From contig CM055614.1 of the NCBI GenBank assembly GCA_029379385.1, positions 16,204,994 to 16,268,993 of the forward strand: a DNA stretch of 64,000 nucleotides, read 5' to 3'. Below the pieces are notes generated by a model. That model made no database searches and had not been told where the DNA came from. It saw only the letters and a program-made list of their open reading frames with translations. The first letter of the stretch is position 1. Each line of letters begins with the position of its first letter. Position numbers and translations under genes: made by a program. Source of the stretch: Quillaja saponaria. Taxonomy: Eukaryota; Streptophyta; Magnoliopsida; Fabales; Quillajaceae. This document shows, piece after piece, positions 49,100 through 60,500 of the stretch.

Positions 49100-52000
49100 T
49101 GCTCATCTTGCAACCAATAGGATGGAAATCACAGCTACCAAGAACTCTGATTCTCATACCTTACAAAAGGTATACAAATTAATCTCGTATCTAGTTTTTC
49201 CTTAATAAAGTATCTATCAATCACAATTATGTTTTGTCCTATCATGCAAGAATGGATTGTGAACTATGTTAATAGCTGCAAAGTTGTCACAATATAACAT
49301 AAGAGTCTTTTCCTAGCTAGCTTAAGATCTTGCATATTATCTTTAGCCAAAGCTACTCACAAGTTCGATATGCCATCACTTTATACTCTGCTTCTACGCT
49401 TGATCTGACAACCACAATCTGCTTCTTACTTCTCTATGAAACTAGATTTTCACCAACAAAAGTGCAATATCCCAAAGTGGATCTCATATCATCAATTGAC
49501 CCTGTGCAGTCTGCATCTGTATATGCTTCAATCTTTAAGGTTCCATGATTCTGAAACAATAATCCCTTTCTAGGGGTATATTTCAAGTGTCTCAATATAC
49601 AATGAATTGCATCTAACTGAGTGGAATTAGGGGTGAGCATAAGTTCGGTCAGGCTAATGTTTGGCCTCTTAGTCAACTGACCTGACCAGACCATGCTGAT
49701 CGTCTAAAACCTCCAACCGAAAGCACAACTGAAGATGTCAGTTTTCTTGTATAATCAACCACTTAACTTTTAATCGGTTTTAGGGTGAGTCGGTCAATTG
49801 AAATTTAAGGAAGATGAGGAGAAAAATTTGAGCTAGAAAATGTTTGGAAAATGAAAAAAATTGGACAAAGAAAACAGATTCAAGTGTAGACACCAAATTT
49901 TTGGTGATATATATATATATATATATATATAGTTTATTTTGATTATTCAATATTAAAATAACTATTGATTAGTCAAGGGGGCAAATGAATTCTAATTGGA
50001 CTCAAATTGCAATTGGCTAATTATAAAAATCGATTAGACAATTACAAGGTAATTAGGTAATTGATTGCTGACAAATTTACTTTTGATTAGAAGACCAATT
50101 CAATTTAATTGGGTAATTAAATGTTGATTGGAGCAAATAAAAATCCAATCACCATTTAAAATTTTCGATTAATTTCAATCATTTTAAGTCAATTCCAATC
50201 AACATCAATCACCCCAATCACATTCAATCACCTCTAAATCTCTTTCAATTATCCAAAATCACATTCTATCACTCACAAATCAATTCCATTTACCTCAAAT
50301 TACTACCAATTGTATCAATTAAATTCAATCAATTCAATTTTGTCTACCACTACTTCTCTATAAAAGACCTCACACTGGTTTTGGAAAAGGATATGTCAAG
50401 ACAAACCAAGGCATCAAACAAGCCATGCAAGTCCTTTGCTACTTCTCTCACACAACAGAGATGTGTGCAAGCTAACGTTCTCTATGATCAAGTCTTGTGC
50501 CCACAAAGATCACACAACTACTTTTTCCACGGCCATCCACAACATTGTTTTGAAGGAGCAATATCCTTTCATCTTAGATCAAGCTACATAGCTCTTGGAA
50601 CAAACAATGTTTCTAAGGAGATCGAATTAGCGGATTTAATTTTTTTCTTGTAAATAATATTAATGTGGATGAAAAATCAGGAAACATCTCCATGTAAACT
50701 TCCTCAGTAAGATCTCCACAGAAAAAGGCATACTTCACATCCATTTGCTGCAAATCTGAACCAATATTGGCAGCATAAGAGATAAGAATTCTAATGGAAT
50801 TCAGCAACAGGAGCAAAAGTCTCATTTTAATGGTAAAGACCCATTTACAACTAGCTGCTTGTTTCCTATTAGGAAAATTACTAGTAAAGACCCATTTACA
50901 GCTAGTTGCTCGTTTCCTATTAGGAATATTACTAAGTTCCCAAAATTATTTTTGGCTAGGGCTTTCATTTCTTCAACCATGCAATCTTTCCATTTAGGCT
51001 TAGTGAAAGCTTCCTTCCTATTGCTTGTGAATAGACACAGAGGACAAAGAAGACAAGAAAGCTCTATGGGACGGAGACAATGAATTATGAGACATAATTA
51101 GAGATAAGACAGCGAGTGCATGTCCTGACTCATTTTCTAATTGCAATAGGAAGATTAATATCATCAATAATAGGAGTATCACAAGGTAAATTTGATGAAA
51201 AAGAAGGAGTAGGATCTGGAGACTTAGAATTCAAAGAAATTTGTACTAGTTGTAGAATTGAGTTTGGGATTGACTCTTGGTTAGGTAAAGCGCTTTCAGT
51301 TGCTGTAACTCTATGTTTTTTGTGTCTTTATGTAAGCAAAAATCATCATTCGGAAGTGTCATAGGAACCTTACCGCTGTTAGGTGTTTCACTCTTTTCAC
51401 CATCGTTCCCTTTCTCAACCTTCAATACACTTTCCATATTTACATTCTCTTCATTTTCCTTCTACGTGTTGCTTTCCTCCAAAGATGATATCCTCTCCCA
51501 CTGACTTCCATAAGTGAACTCCAAAGATAATATCCCACTCCCCTTGACTTCCATAAGTTAACTATTCTTTACTATAACTCTCCACTTGAAGAGATGACTG
51601 AGAGAAATAAGCTTTGGATTCTAAAAAGGTTACATCCATCCTAAAATATGTCTTCCTGGTCGGTGAGTTATAGTACTTATAACCTTTTTGATTTGCAGAG
51701 TACCTGATAAAGATATATTTAAGAGCTTTTGAATCAAGTTTGTTGATATCTTTTCTATGCTCATGCACAACTCAAAAGGTTTTGAGGTTGAGCACAAGAA
51801 AAAGCAAAAAAAAAAAAAAACAACTCCTTGAGCACTAGGAGAGGGCTCAGCCAGATTGAGGATGAGTAGACATACCCAAAGACCTTTGGAGGAACAATGA
51901 AGAAACAATTACAGGAGGAGATCCAAAGGAGTCTTAAAATCAAGAACTTGTAGTGGCATGCGATTGATAAGATATGCAATTAAGAGAACTGCACCATCCC

Positions 52001-53300
52001 AATAAGTTTCTTTGCAACATTCATACTGAACATAAACGATCATGCTACCTCTAAAAGATGTCTGTTTTTTTTTATTCAACTGTATCATTCTGAGCAGGGG
52101 TATTAATACAATAGTTTGATGAATTATACAATGATCGCGAAGATAGTTTTGAAATGATCCTCTAGTATACTAAGTACCATTATGACTTCTTAAAATTTTA
52201 GCATTAAATTAAGTGCAAATCATTTTGAAAAACATTTGAAAGCACTGAAGCACTTCATTCTTTGCATGAAACATCCAGATAGTTCGACTATAGTAATAGA
52301 TAAAGGTAACAAACCACCTATAATTAGATATTGAGACAACTTGACTAGGGCCCGACATCATAATGAATAAGCACAAATAGAGAAGTACTCATACTATTCA
52401 TCGGAGGATAAGAGTTTTTATTTTGCAACATCATAAGTTAGCTTGTTCAAAGTACATTGCTTTAGTAAATTAGGAAACATATTTCCTAAAACCAAATAGG
52501 ATGGTGCCCTAAGTGACAATGCGACCCAGCCAACTCTTGCTGAGAAGTGATAGAACCACTTTGAAGAGCCTAACCACAAGTATAGACAAGATCTTTGGAC
52601 CATATACCAACAAATACAAGCCATCGTGCTTTTTACCATAGCCAATTATTTTCTCCGTTTCCAGTTCTTGAATGACACAACATGACGAATCAAAATTGTT
52701 TTACAATTTAAGTTTTTAGTAATATACAGGTAGACAACAGATTCATGAGAAACTTAAGGGACATGAAGAACAAAGGACGAGGTTAAGGAAGGAGTACAAC
52801 GAGGAACCTTTCCTGAAATGGATGACAAGTAACCATCGGCTACTCGAACCTTTTCTTTACTAGAGGTGCCTGTTATATGGTTTGAAGCACCATAGTCTTT
52901 AATCAATGATTTTTATTCAATAGATGAATGTGCAATGAAAGCAAGTTTTTGAGTACCTATTTCATCGTGACGAAAGGAAGATGAGATTCCGTAGGGGAGA
53001 TGCAATACAGTATGGCCAATAAATGCTTGAGACATTGCAATTCTTTGTTACTAAGAGAAATACTGTTATGATTTTCACTTGGCAAGAATTTTGCAGTATA
53101 AGAGAAATGATTCTTATTACTGCTACTTTCCCAACTCACTGTTCTGCGGGCTGACCTCCTGTTGAACTCCATATTACATCCACTCCCGGCCTTTACAGTG
53201 GCCCCATAATTCCTAGTCACCTCCGACATACTCAGAAGATAGCAGAGAAAAAGAACCAAAAGAAAAAGAATAAACAAAGTCTTAATTTTGTTTACCAATC
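49100..53300 (-). pseudogene. copia pol remnants
   Basis: Minus-strand pieces from high to low coordinate: LIKDYGASNHITG (about 52890), a damaged protease motif with DYGAS for DSGAS; KALKYIFIRYSANQKGYKYY and MDVTFLESKAYF (51562-51768), the region after integrase; RT QQMDVKYAFFCGDLTEEVYME (about 50700-50770); and RT/RNase H junction LKIEAYTDADCTGSIDDMRST (49434-49694). Frames are broken throughout, and about 0.9 kb of unrelated DNA (about 49700-50640) sits where the middle of RT, including the YVDD site, should be. Confidence 0.8.
49700..50640. other. Insertion replacing the centre of the copia RT
   Basis: Noncoding DNA between two parts of the copia reverse transcriptase. It contains a TA microsatellite (about 49911-49932) just after GTGTAGACACCAAATTTTTGGTG, which is a near-palindrome and a plausible LTR start (TGTAGACACC at about 49887). 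The remaining RT is missing, so an insertion with deletion is likely. No flanking duplication was identified. Confidence 0.45.
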
Positions 53301-54080
53301 AACAACCTGTATTCTTGTTCTCAGGAGCCTAAGAAAACAAACAATCGCTGCAAAAGGAACTTGCAATGCAGTGAACACAAGTAGCAGCAAAGAACCTCCC
53401 TAATAGCTCTCCCTTCAAAACAGCTTTTAGGGCAACTTCCATCCCCCAAATTGGTGCCAAAGAGGACTTAGGAGTGAAAGAAACCAGCTGCAATGACAGA
53501 AGTACAATCCAAATCAGATTCAATCCGCAGCAAAGGGACCCGAACTATTCGTATACTAAGAAACCAGCTGGACAATAACCAGCCAACCAGACCCTAAAAA
53601 GGCAACAACGCAAATTTGTTGCCAAACACCCTCCAAAGCCTCTTTTCCTTCTAAATCCGCTGCCAATCCTTTGAACAAAGTATTTCCTTTCCAAATCAGC
53701 TTCAAGGGTATATTCCTACATCCAAATCGGTGCCAAGAGAGTCGTTGGAGTAGATCAAACCAGCTGAAAACTTCTTAGGTCACAAAATTTCAGAGATTGC
53801 AAAACCCTAGGTCACAGACAAGATAACGTGAAAATGACCTTTGAAATGGAGGAGGGTTGGAACGAAATTTTGGGGCTCTGGTTAGCAGAAGGGGGCAAAA
53901 TTTTCTGTCCAAAAATTTCTGGGTTTTGTTGATGGAGACTGCCATGCATGGCAGCAGGATTTCCGGTGACTTTGGTGGCTGGGAATTCTTGCTCTAATAT
54001 CAAGTTGAATTTTGGAGAAAACATCTTCTTGTATTAATTCAAACAATTACTTCACTACACAAATAGTATTTAAGCCAACA

Positions 54081-55969
54081 TATACAAAGGATTTCGGCAC
54101 TTCCATTGCTATGCCTATGTGCTTTAGTATGTTTGTCTTTTTACGTAATCCACTCCTATTTGTTTCAATTGTATCATGTTGCTTTAACTTGATCTATTCA
54201 TATTTCAATTATAGTATTGTCCTATTTTGATCTGTTAAGGTTTCGGGGTGATTGGATAGAGAAAGTGGTGATTGGATGCCTTCATCTTCTTGGTGACTAG
54301 TCTAGCCTTAGATGGGATAAGTGAATGAAGATGTGAGGGACTAGATGGCAAAACATGTGTGCTGGAGGATTTCCTGTTATGGTAAGCTGTGGCGAATTTA
54401 CGTTCTGTTACGATGATATTTTGTTTGGTCTTTATTTTTTGATTTATTAAGAAAGAACTGTTGTTTGGATTACAGCAGTTTCAGTTTCAATGCAAGGTCA
54501 GCTTGCCGGTTTACTCTCTGTCTCTCCCTTCTGTTCTCTTATTTCTATTATATTTTCAATTGTAAAGTATTCACAATTTTTCTTTGATTTCTTTTTGATA
54601 AGCTGAGTTATTGATGTAGATAGATTCTGGAAGCACATGATAAGAAGTTGGATAGAATTATAGAATTCTTTTCCAATCTTGAAATTACAATAGTTAGGAA
54701 TAGGTGTTGTGGTATGCGTGATTTTTAATTCGAAGCATGAAGGTATAGGTGTTGCTGGATTAGGAGATGGAGTTATTAAGTAAGAATACCACCAAACTTT
54801 GAGGGAGAGAATAGGACCAGGCCTTTCTCAGAATTTGGAGGAAGATTGATGATATGAAAGATTTTGAGTTATTAGGGATATTGGTAAAGTAGCATATTAA
54901 AGATTTTCTATGTATGTTAAATACAAAAAATTCGAGTTAAATATTAAATATTAAAATATGATATGTAGAAAAGAGAAGAATTTTATTGTCTCTGTTGTTG
55001 ATGTAAAAAAACTTGATTGATTTTGATTGTGATTTGCAATGGTCTCTCCATTTATTTGGTTAGCTCTTGTGATGATTATCATTAATTTATATTTAATAAT
55101 TTGTTTATTTAGTTGGAATTTAAGGCTTAGTTGAGTTTATTTACATGAACTTGAAATTCTTTTCCAATAAGTCTCATTTTGATATAGTACATCTTTGTCA
55201 ATTGAGAAGCTAAAAAGATACGATTTTCATTAAAGGCTGCCACTTTAATATCTTGAGAGTGGTAAAAATCCATAAAGATTTGGTAATGAGTAGAATCCAA
55301 GATTATATTATTATTTTTCCCTAGTTTAAGATATATATATATCATATATCATATAATTTGAAAACAATATGCATAATAGTTTTCTAGAAGTTCCCTTTAG
55401 ATGCTTCGTATACGATGTTGTCGGATCTGCTTCCTGTTAGTAGCAATGTAGGTTAGTGTTGATAATGAGATATTTCTAGACAACAACTCTGTGATATTCA
55501 TAGTTGCATTACTTATAGATTCCTTGTTCATAGACAAGCTGATTCAGAATTGTCTTTCATTCCAAGGAACACCAAATTGGAGCCACACCAATTGACATGA
55601 ATTCACTGCCTTTGCCCATTAGCAGTACTGGATAGGGAGTGGCCTTGTAGTATAGAAGGTTAGGGCAAGTTCAGGGCAAATGCTCAATGAAAGTCTTGGT
55701 GAATCGCCTTTTATAATGACTTCTGTCTGTTGCATACCTTGATCTGCGTGAATCTTCAACTGGATAAATTTACTTATTTCACACATTTCTTCTGTTATGC
55801 CATTTTGTTTTACTTTTTTACGGACATAAATTCACGATTTTGGTGTTTTGTGAGTTTGCTCACGGTCCTTGCTTGACCTTTTGCAGTTTCGGTTTAGAAC
55901 TTTTGGGAGGAACAAGGATGCTAAGGTTTTGTGGCATTGTGCTTTGTTTGCAGTAATTTGGTGTCTTTG
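54081..55969. other. Intron DNA without recognised content
   Basis: No domain, complete element or strong splice pair was recognised here. Confidence 0.4.
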
Positions 55970-55974
55970 GTTGG

Positions 55975-56208
55975 TGTAAACTTTAGAGAGAAAGAGAAAC
56001 CCAATAGAATTGTGGGTGAATTGAGTGAGTATTCTCCACACAATGAACATATATTTTTAGTGTAGTTTAACTAGTACAAGCTACAATCAAGGAGCAAATC
56101 AAAGCTATAATCAAGAAACTAACAAGACTCTAGTCAAAGAACTATTAAGGAAATAGTCAATGAGCTAATTAAGGAAATAAATGCTGAAAGCTATTCACTA
56201 TTCCAACA
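55975..56208 (-). repeat. TRIM 3' LTR
   Basis: 234 bp; on the minus strand it starts TGTTGGAATAGTGAATAG and ends CTAAAGTTTACA. Confidence 0.88.
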
Positions 56209-56808
56209 CTCCCTCTTTTAAGCTAGAGCATATAGGTAATATGTTCCAAGCTTGTTAAAAGTAAAACTCAATTGACAATCCCAAAACTTTCTCTCGTTCA
56301 CAACAACATAAGGAACAATAGATCAAGCTTCAATCCGTTTGACGAACATCAACCAGTACATTCACACAAGCCTCGATTTGATGTGAAAAAAGAGAAGCTA
56401 TAGCAACGATACCCTTATATAGTACCTGTGAACAATATTTTTGCTAGAAAAATAAAAGGAGCACCGATGGAAAGAGATACATCAGGTTTTGTTAGAAAAA
56501 TAAAAGGAGCACCCCAGGAAAGAGGCACAACGGGATAGTTCACATTTACACAATTGAGCTGTCAAACCCTAAAACAAAATAAGAAAAGAAAGGGGTTAAG
56601 TAGTCCTTTAGATGAAATAGATAACTAGGGATCGAGAGAAAATGAAATAACTAGTAAAGAGAAAATAACTAGAATGAGTAAGGAGATAATTGCGGCTAGA
56701 AAAAGAGGATATAATGATAGGCTTGAGGTTGGGATTGGGGCTGTTGCCAAAGAGGGGTAGCAGCCTCAAGATTGGAATTTGGTTTAAATTAAATTGGCTC
56801 TAATACCA

Positions 56809-57005
56809 TGTAAACTTTAGAGAGAAAGAGAAACCCAATAGAATTGTGGTGAATTGAATGAATATTCCTTACACAATGAACATAAATTTATAGTGTCATT
56901 TAACTAGTACAAGCTAAGTCAAGGAGCCAATCAAGGCTATAATCAAGAAAATAACAAGGCTCTAGTCAAGGAAATTAATGTTGCAAACTATTCACTATTC
57001 CAAAA
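56809..57005 (-). repeat. TRIM 5' LTR
   Basis: 197 bp; on the minus strand it starts TTTTGGAATAGTGAATAG and ends CTAAAGTTTACA. It is shorter than the other copy because of internal deletions. Confidence 0.88.
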
Positions 57006-57378
57006 GTTGGAAAGAAATTCAAGGATTTTTAATGATGCAAGCTACCTATTTATCTTATATGGGACAGTATTATGTTTGTCCTAGCTTTACATTTTAGCTG
57101 GGGGGGGGGGGTCGGGGTTCTTGGGATTTCCTTGTTTGATCTGCAGTGCCACTGAGAGGCACTTCTTTTTTTATTTTTTTTAATGAGGATTCCTCATCTG
57201 CCTCTTCTCTCTTTGATATAATTTCTAATAAAATAATTTTTTTTCTGTAAACTTTGAATTACAGCTTAATTTTTTGGTTGGAAACTGAACCCTTTTTTAT
57301 TTGAAGTAATAAAAATAATCGCATCTCTATGTTGAGAGAATATTTTATCTTTTTTCTTTTTGTTTCATGTTTTTGCAG

Positions 57379-57500
57379 TTACAACAACTAAGTCTCCAAG
57401 TCATGTGTTAAAAATCAATTTTGAACCTTCAAGATCGGTGCTGCAATAGTTGCACAGATTGATCCTCTGTATAACCAGTGCTGCTATCATTCATTTCTAG
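57379..57500 (+). other. 5'UTR part of the PWWP coding exon
   Basis: Begins after the acceptor TTTTGCAG (57371-57378) and runs to the start codon at 57501. No in-frame upstream ATG extends the protein. Confidence 0.55.
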
Positions 57501-60500
57501 ATGGCAACGAATATTGGAGAGAGTAACGGGGACAAAATGCCTCCTTATTTGGGTGAAGAAGAAGTTACTCCAATGCTATCTTCTGACCTGGATGTTTCAC
57601 ATGGAGGGCAAGAAATGGAAGTTAAAGAAGAATTTAGTGATGCTGAGAAGCCAAAAAGAATTAAAGACAAACCCATTACACGTGTACCTACGAGGCCTGG
57701 AAGCTTGGGAAGATTGCATCGAGCTAGTTTTCATCTGGCACATGGAAAGGAAGATGAGTTTTCTGTGTCGGATATAGTTTGGGGTAAGGTCAGAAGCCAT
57801 CCATGGTGGCCTGGACAGATATTTGATCCTTCAGATTCTTCCAAGAAGGCAATGAAACATCACAAAAAGGAGTGCTTTTTGGTAGCTTATTTTGCAGACC
57901 GTACATTTGCTTGGAATGAAGCATCTCAGCTCAAGTCCTTCATGACACATTTCTCCCTCATTGAGAAGCAGAGCAACTCAGAAGTATTCCAGCATGCTGT
58001 GAATTGTGCCTTGGAAGAAGTCTCAAGGCGAGCAGAATTTGGGCTAGCATGCTCTTGTATATCCTAAAAATATTTATGATAAGATCAAATTTCAGAATGT
58101 TGAAAATACTGGCATTCGGAAAGAATCAAGTCGAAGATATGGAGTGGACAAATCCTCTAGTGTCAGATCCTTCAAACCTGATAAACTAATAGCGCATTTG
58201 CAAACCTTATCGGAGTTTCCATCTGGTGGCATTGATCGTTTAGAGCTTGTGATAGCTAAGGCTCAGTTGCTTGCATTTTATCGTTTCAAGGGATGTCATT
58301 GCTTGCCTGAATTCCAGGATTGTGGAGCTTTGCCAGATAATGACACATATACCTTGGCCGATGGCGCTTCTCCTCTGTGCAAGAATGATGATCAAACTTC
58401 CAGGAGCCCTAGCATTTTCAAACAACAGAACAACTTTTCTCATAAACGTAAACATAATCTAAAGGAGGGTATGTATCCTACTAATAAGGAAAGGAGCTTG
58501 ACAGAATTGATGGATGGGACACCGGACTCTCCAGATTCCAATGATGGCAGGACTTCTAATGGTTCGTCAAATCCAACGTCATGCAAGAAACGGAAGGCTG
58601 CTGAGTATTGTGCTAATCATTCAGTGACAAATGGTGGGAGGAAAACAATTTCCCTTGCAAAAGTTTCTAGTACCACACACCTTCCTAACGAATCCTTTCG
58701 GGTTGGTGAATGTATTAGTAGAGTAGCGAGTCAACTGACTGGATCACCTTCTGTCTTTAAGTCTTACAAAGACAGGTCCAAGAAACTAATTGATAGCTAT
58801 GATGAACTAGCTGGGAATGGATCTGAAGTTTCATTCCAGATTTCTGAGGATACTAAAAAAGAAAGCTGGATTAGTCCAACAGAATACTCATCACTAGCCG
58901 ATTTGCTATCTTTGCTTCAGTTGTCAGCTCAAGAGCCCTTAAATAATTATAGCTTTTTGAATGTTGTTGTCAGTTTCTTCTCTGATTTCAGGAACTCTAT
59001 ACTTTTGGGAAACTCCAAGATGAGAGAGATTATACCTATAGAGAAAGTTGGTAATAAGAGGAAAAGAGCGTCCACTTCTGGATTACCAGAAACATTTGAA
59101 TTTGAGGATATGAGTGACACTTATTGGAAAGACAAGGTCATCGAAAGTGGTTCCGAAGAGCAACCATTGCAGAGAAACAGAAAAAGAGAATATCAACTTG
59201 CCATTGCTGAACCAGAAAATCCCCTTCAAATAAGTCACAGGTCCTGCTCTAGGAAGCGATATTCTGATGATAATCATGCTGAGGACAAACCTGCTGGCTA
59301 TATAGATGAGAATTCTCCTGCAGAACTTATCATGAACTTTGCTGAGTTGGATTCTGTTCCCTCAGAAACAAACCTTAATAAGATGTTCAGGCGTTTTGGA
59401 CCTCTGAGGGAACCTGAAACAGAAGTTGATAGAGAGAGCAGCCGCGCGAGAGTGGTTTTTAAGAAATGCTCTGATGCAGAGGTTGCTTTCAGCAGTGCCA
59501 TAAAATTCAATATATTTGGACGAACACAAGTAAATTACCAGCTGGGTTATACTCCATCTGCTCTGTTTAAAGCATCTTCTGCTACCACAGCACAGGACCA
59601 AGAGATGCATCTTGATCTCTCCACTTTGCATGCTCCTTGGACCATAACTTCTCTTTATAACTACCCTCAACCAGCCACGCAGGAACAGGTATAACAACTT
59701 CTCACTCATATTTCTGCTCATTAAGGGATATTACAGTTATATTCTTAACAACTCATGTGAATCAAGTTGGAATGTTATTAGTTATCAGTGTCTTAAACCA
59801 TTTCCTGAATGTCTCTCACGTTGGTTGGTCAATTTAGGTTTTGTTGATGACGCTTTGTAAAACTAAGGAGCTTCAGCAAATTTCATGTCACTAATCAGAA
59901 ATTCAATTATGAAGCAAACACGATCTTCACTAATATGGCTTCTTGTGTGACAGAAATGCAAATATTACTACACTTTAAGTTCTACTTAGAAAATATGTAA
60001 GACCTGAGGACCAATTTTGGACATAGGAATCTAGAAGGTTGAATACAAGAGGGGAACTCTTCATAAAAGGAATAATGTCTTCCACTGAAACTATCATCCA
60101 TCATTGCTTCCAAACTTCTTCCTTGTGTTATTTTCTTTAGCATATTGATTCCAGTATGATTAACACCAAATTTAAAAAAAATATATATATAGAGAGAGAA
60201 ATTTGAATTGGGGTTCTCCTGCTGTAGACCGAGTAACTATTCAAACGGACTGGTCTTCTGATTATACAGTTAAGAGTTTCTGTCATTCCTCTGTTATATG
60301 TAGGAATTGTTATGAGATACACACTTTTATACCTATAACAGATAACTTTTCAACTATAAACATGTCCTGCAAATGTTTGTTACAGTAAATTCTATTGTAG
60401 TCAGAAGTATCAATTCCTTCCTGATCCTCTTCCAAGTGGCCTTTTATTCCAAAATCTAATTATAAAGGTATTGATAGCCATTGAGTTTCTTCATTCAGTA

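Larger units (their letters stand above)
48954..54080 (-). mobile_element. Ty1-copia retrotransposon with short LTRs, decayed
   Basis: Read on the minus strand, the 5' LTR (54080 to 54006) starts TGTTGGCTTAAATACT and ends in CTCCAAAATTCA. A primer site of tRNA-Met type, TTGATATTAGAGCA, follows, and the 3' LTR (49068 to 48955) starts TGTCGATGTAAATACC and ends in the same CTCCAAAATTCA. CCAGGGGGAG just before the 3' LTR is the polypurine tract. LTRs of about 75-115 bp are short, as in some copia lineages. The flanks GTATA and GTACA are a possible imperfect target duplication. It lies antisense in the leader intron of the PWWP gene. Confidence 0.8.
55975..57005 (-). mobile_element. TRIM (miniature LTR retrotransposon), 1031 bp
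   Basis: Two direct repeats (55975-56208 and 56809-57005) are flanked by a perfect 5-bp target duplication GTTGG (55970-55974 and 57006-57010). On the minus strand the LTR starts TGTTGGAATAG, a primer site TGGTATTAGAGCC (about 56808-56796) follows the 5' LTR, and AAAAGAGGGAG precedes the 3' LTR. The 600-bp interior has no gag or pol and carries an internal direct repeat (AGAAAAATAAAAGGAGCACC twice, at about 56445 and 56501). This is the TRIM architecture; movement would need proteins from another element. Confidence 0.9.
44505..57378 (+). other. Inferred 12.9-kb leader intron of the PWWP gene
   Basis: No host coding exon was recognised. It contains a minus-strand copia (48954-54080), a minus-strand TRIM (55975-57005) and a likely LTR remnant near 47280-48010. 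The stretches 44505-47280 and 54081-55969 look like ordinary intron or intergenic DNA. Additional noncoding exons cannot be excluded. Confidence 0.4.

Noticed and set aside
55127..55345. 72-residue minus-strand frame in the leader intron
   Set aside because: Looks protein-like at first glance but has no family match I can name and no context.
58050..58150. A short intron to explain the PWWP frame change
   Set aside because: No GT-AG pair of plausible length keeps the conserved residues that read through in the +1 frame; one extra base explains it exactly.
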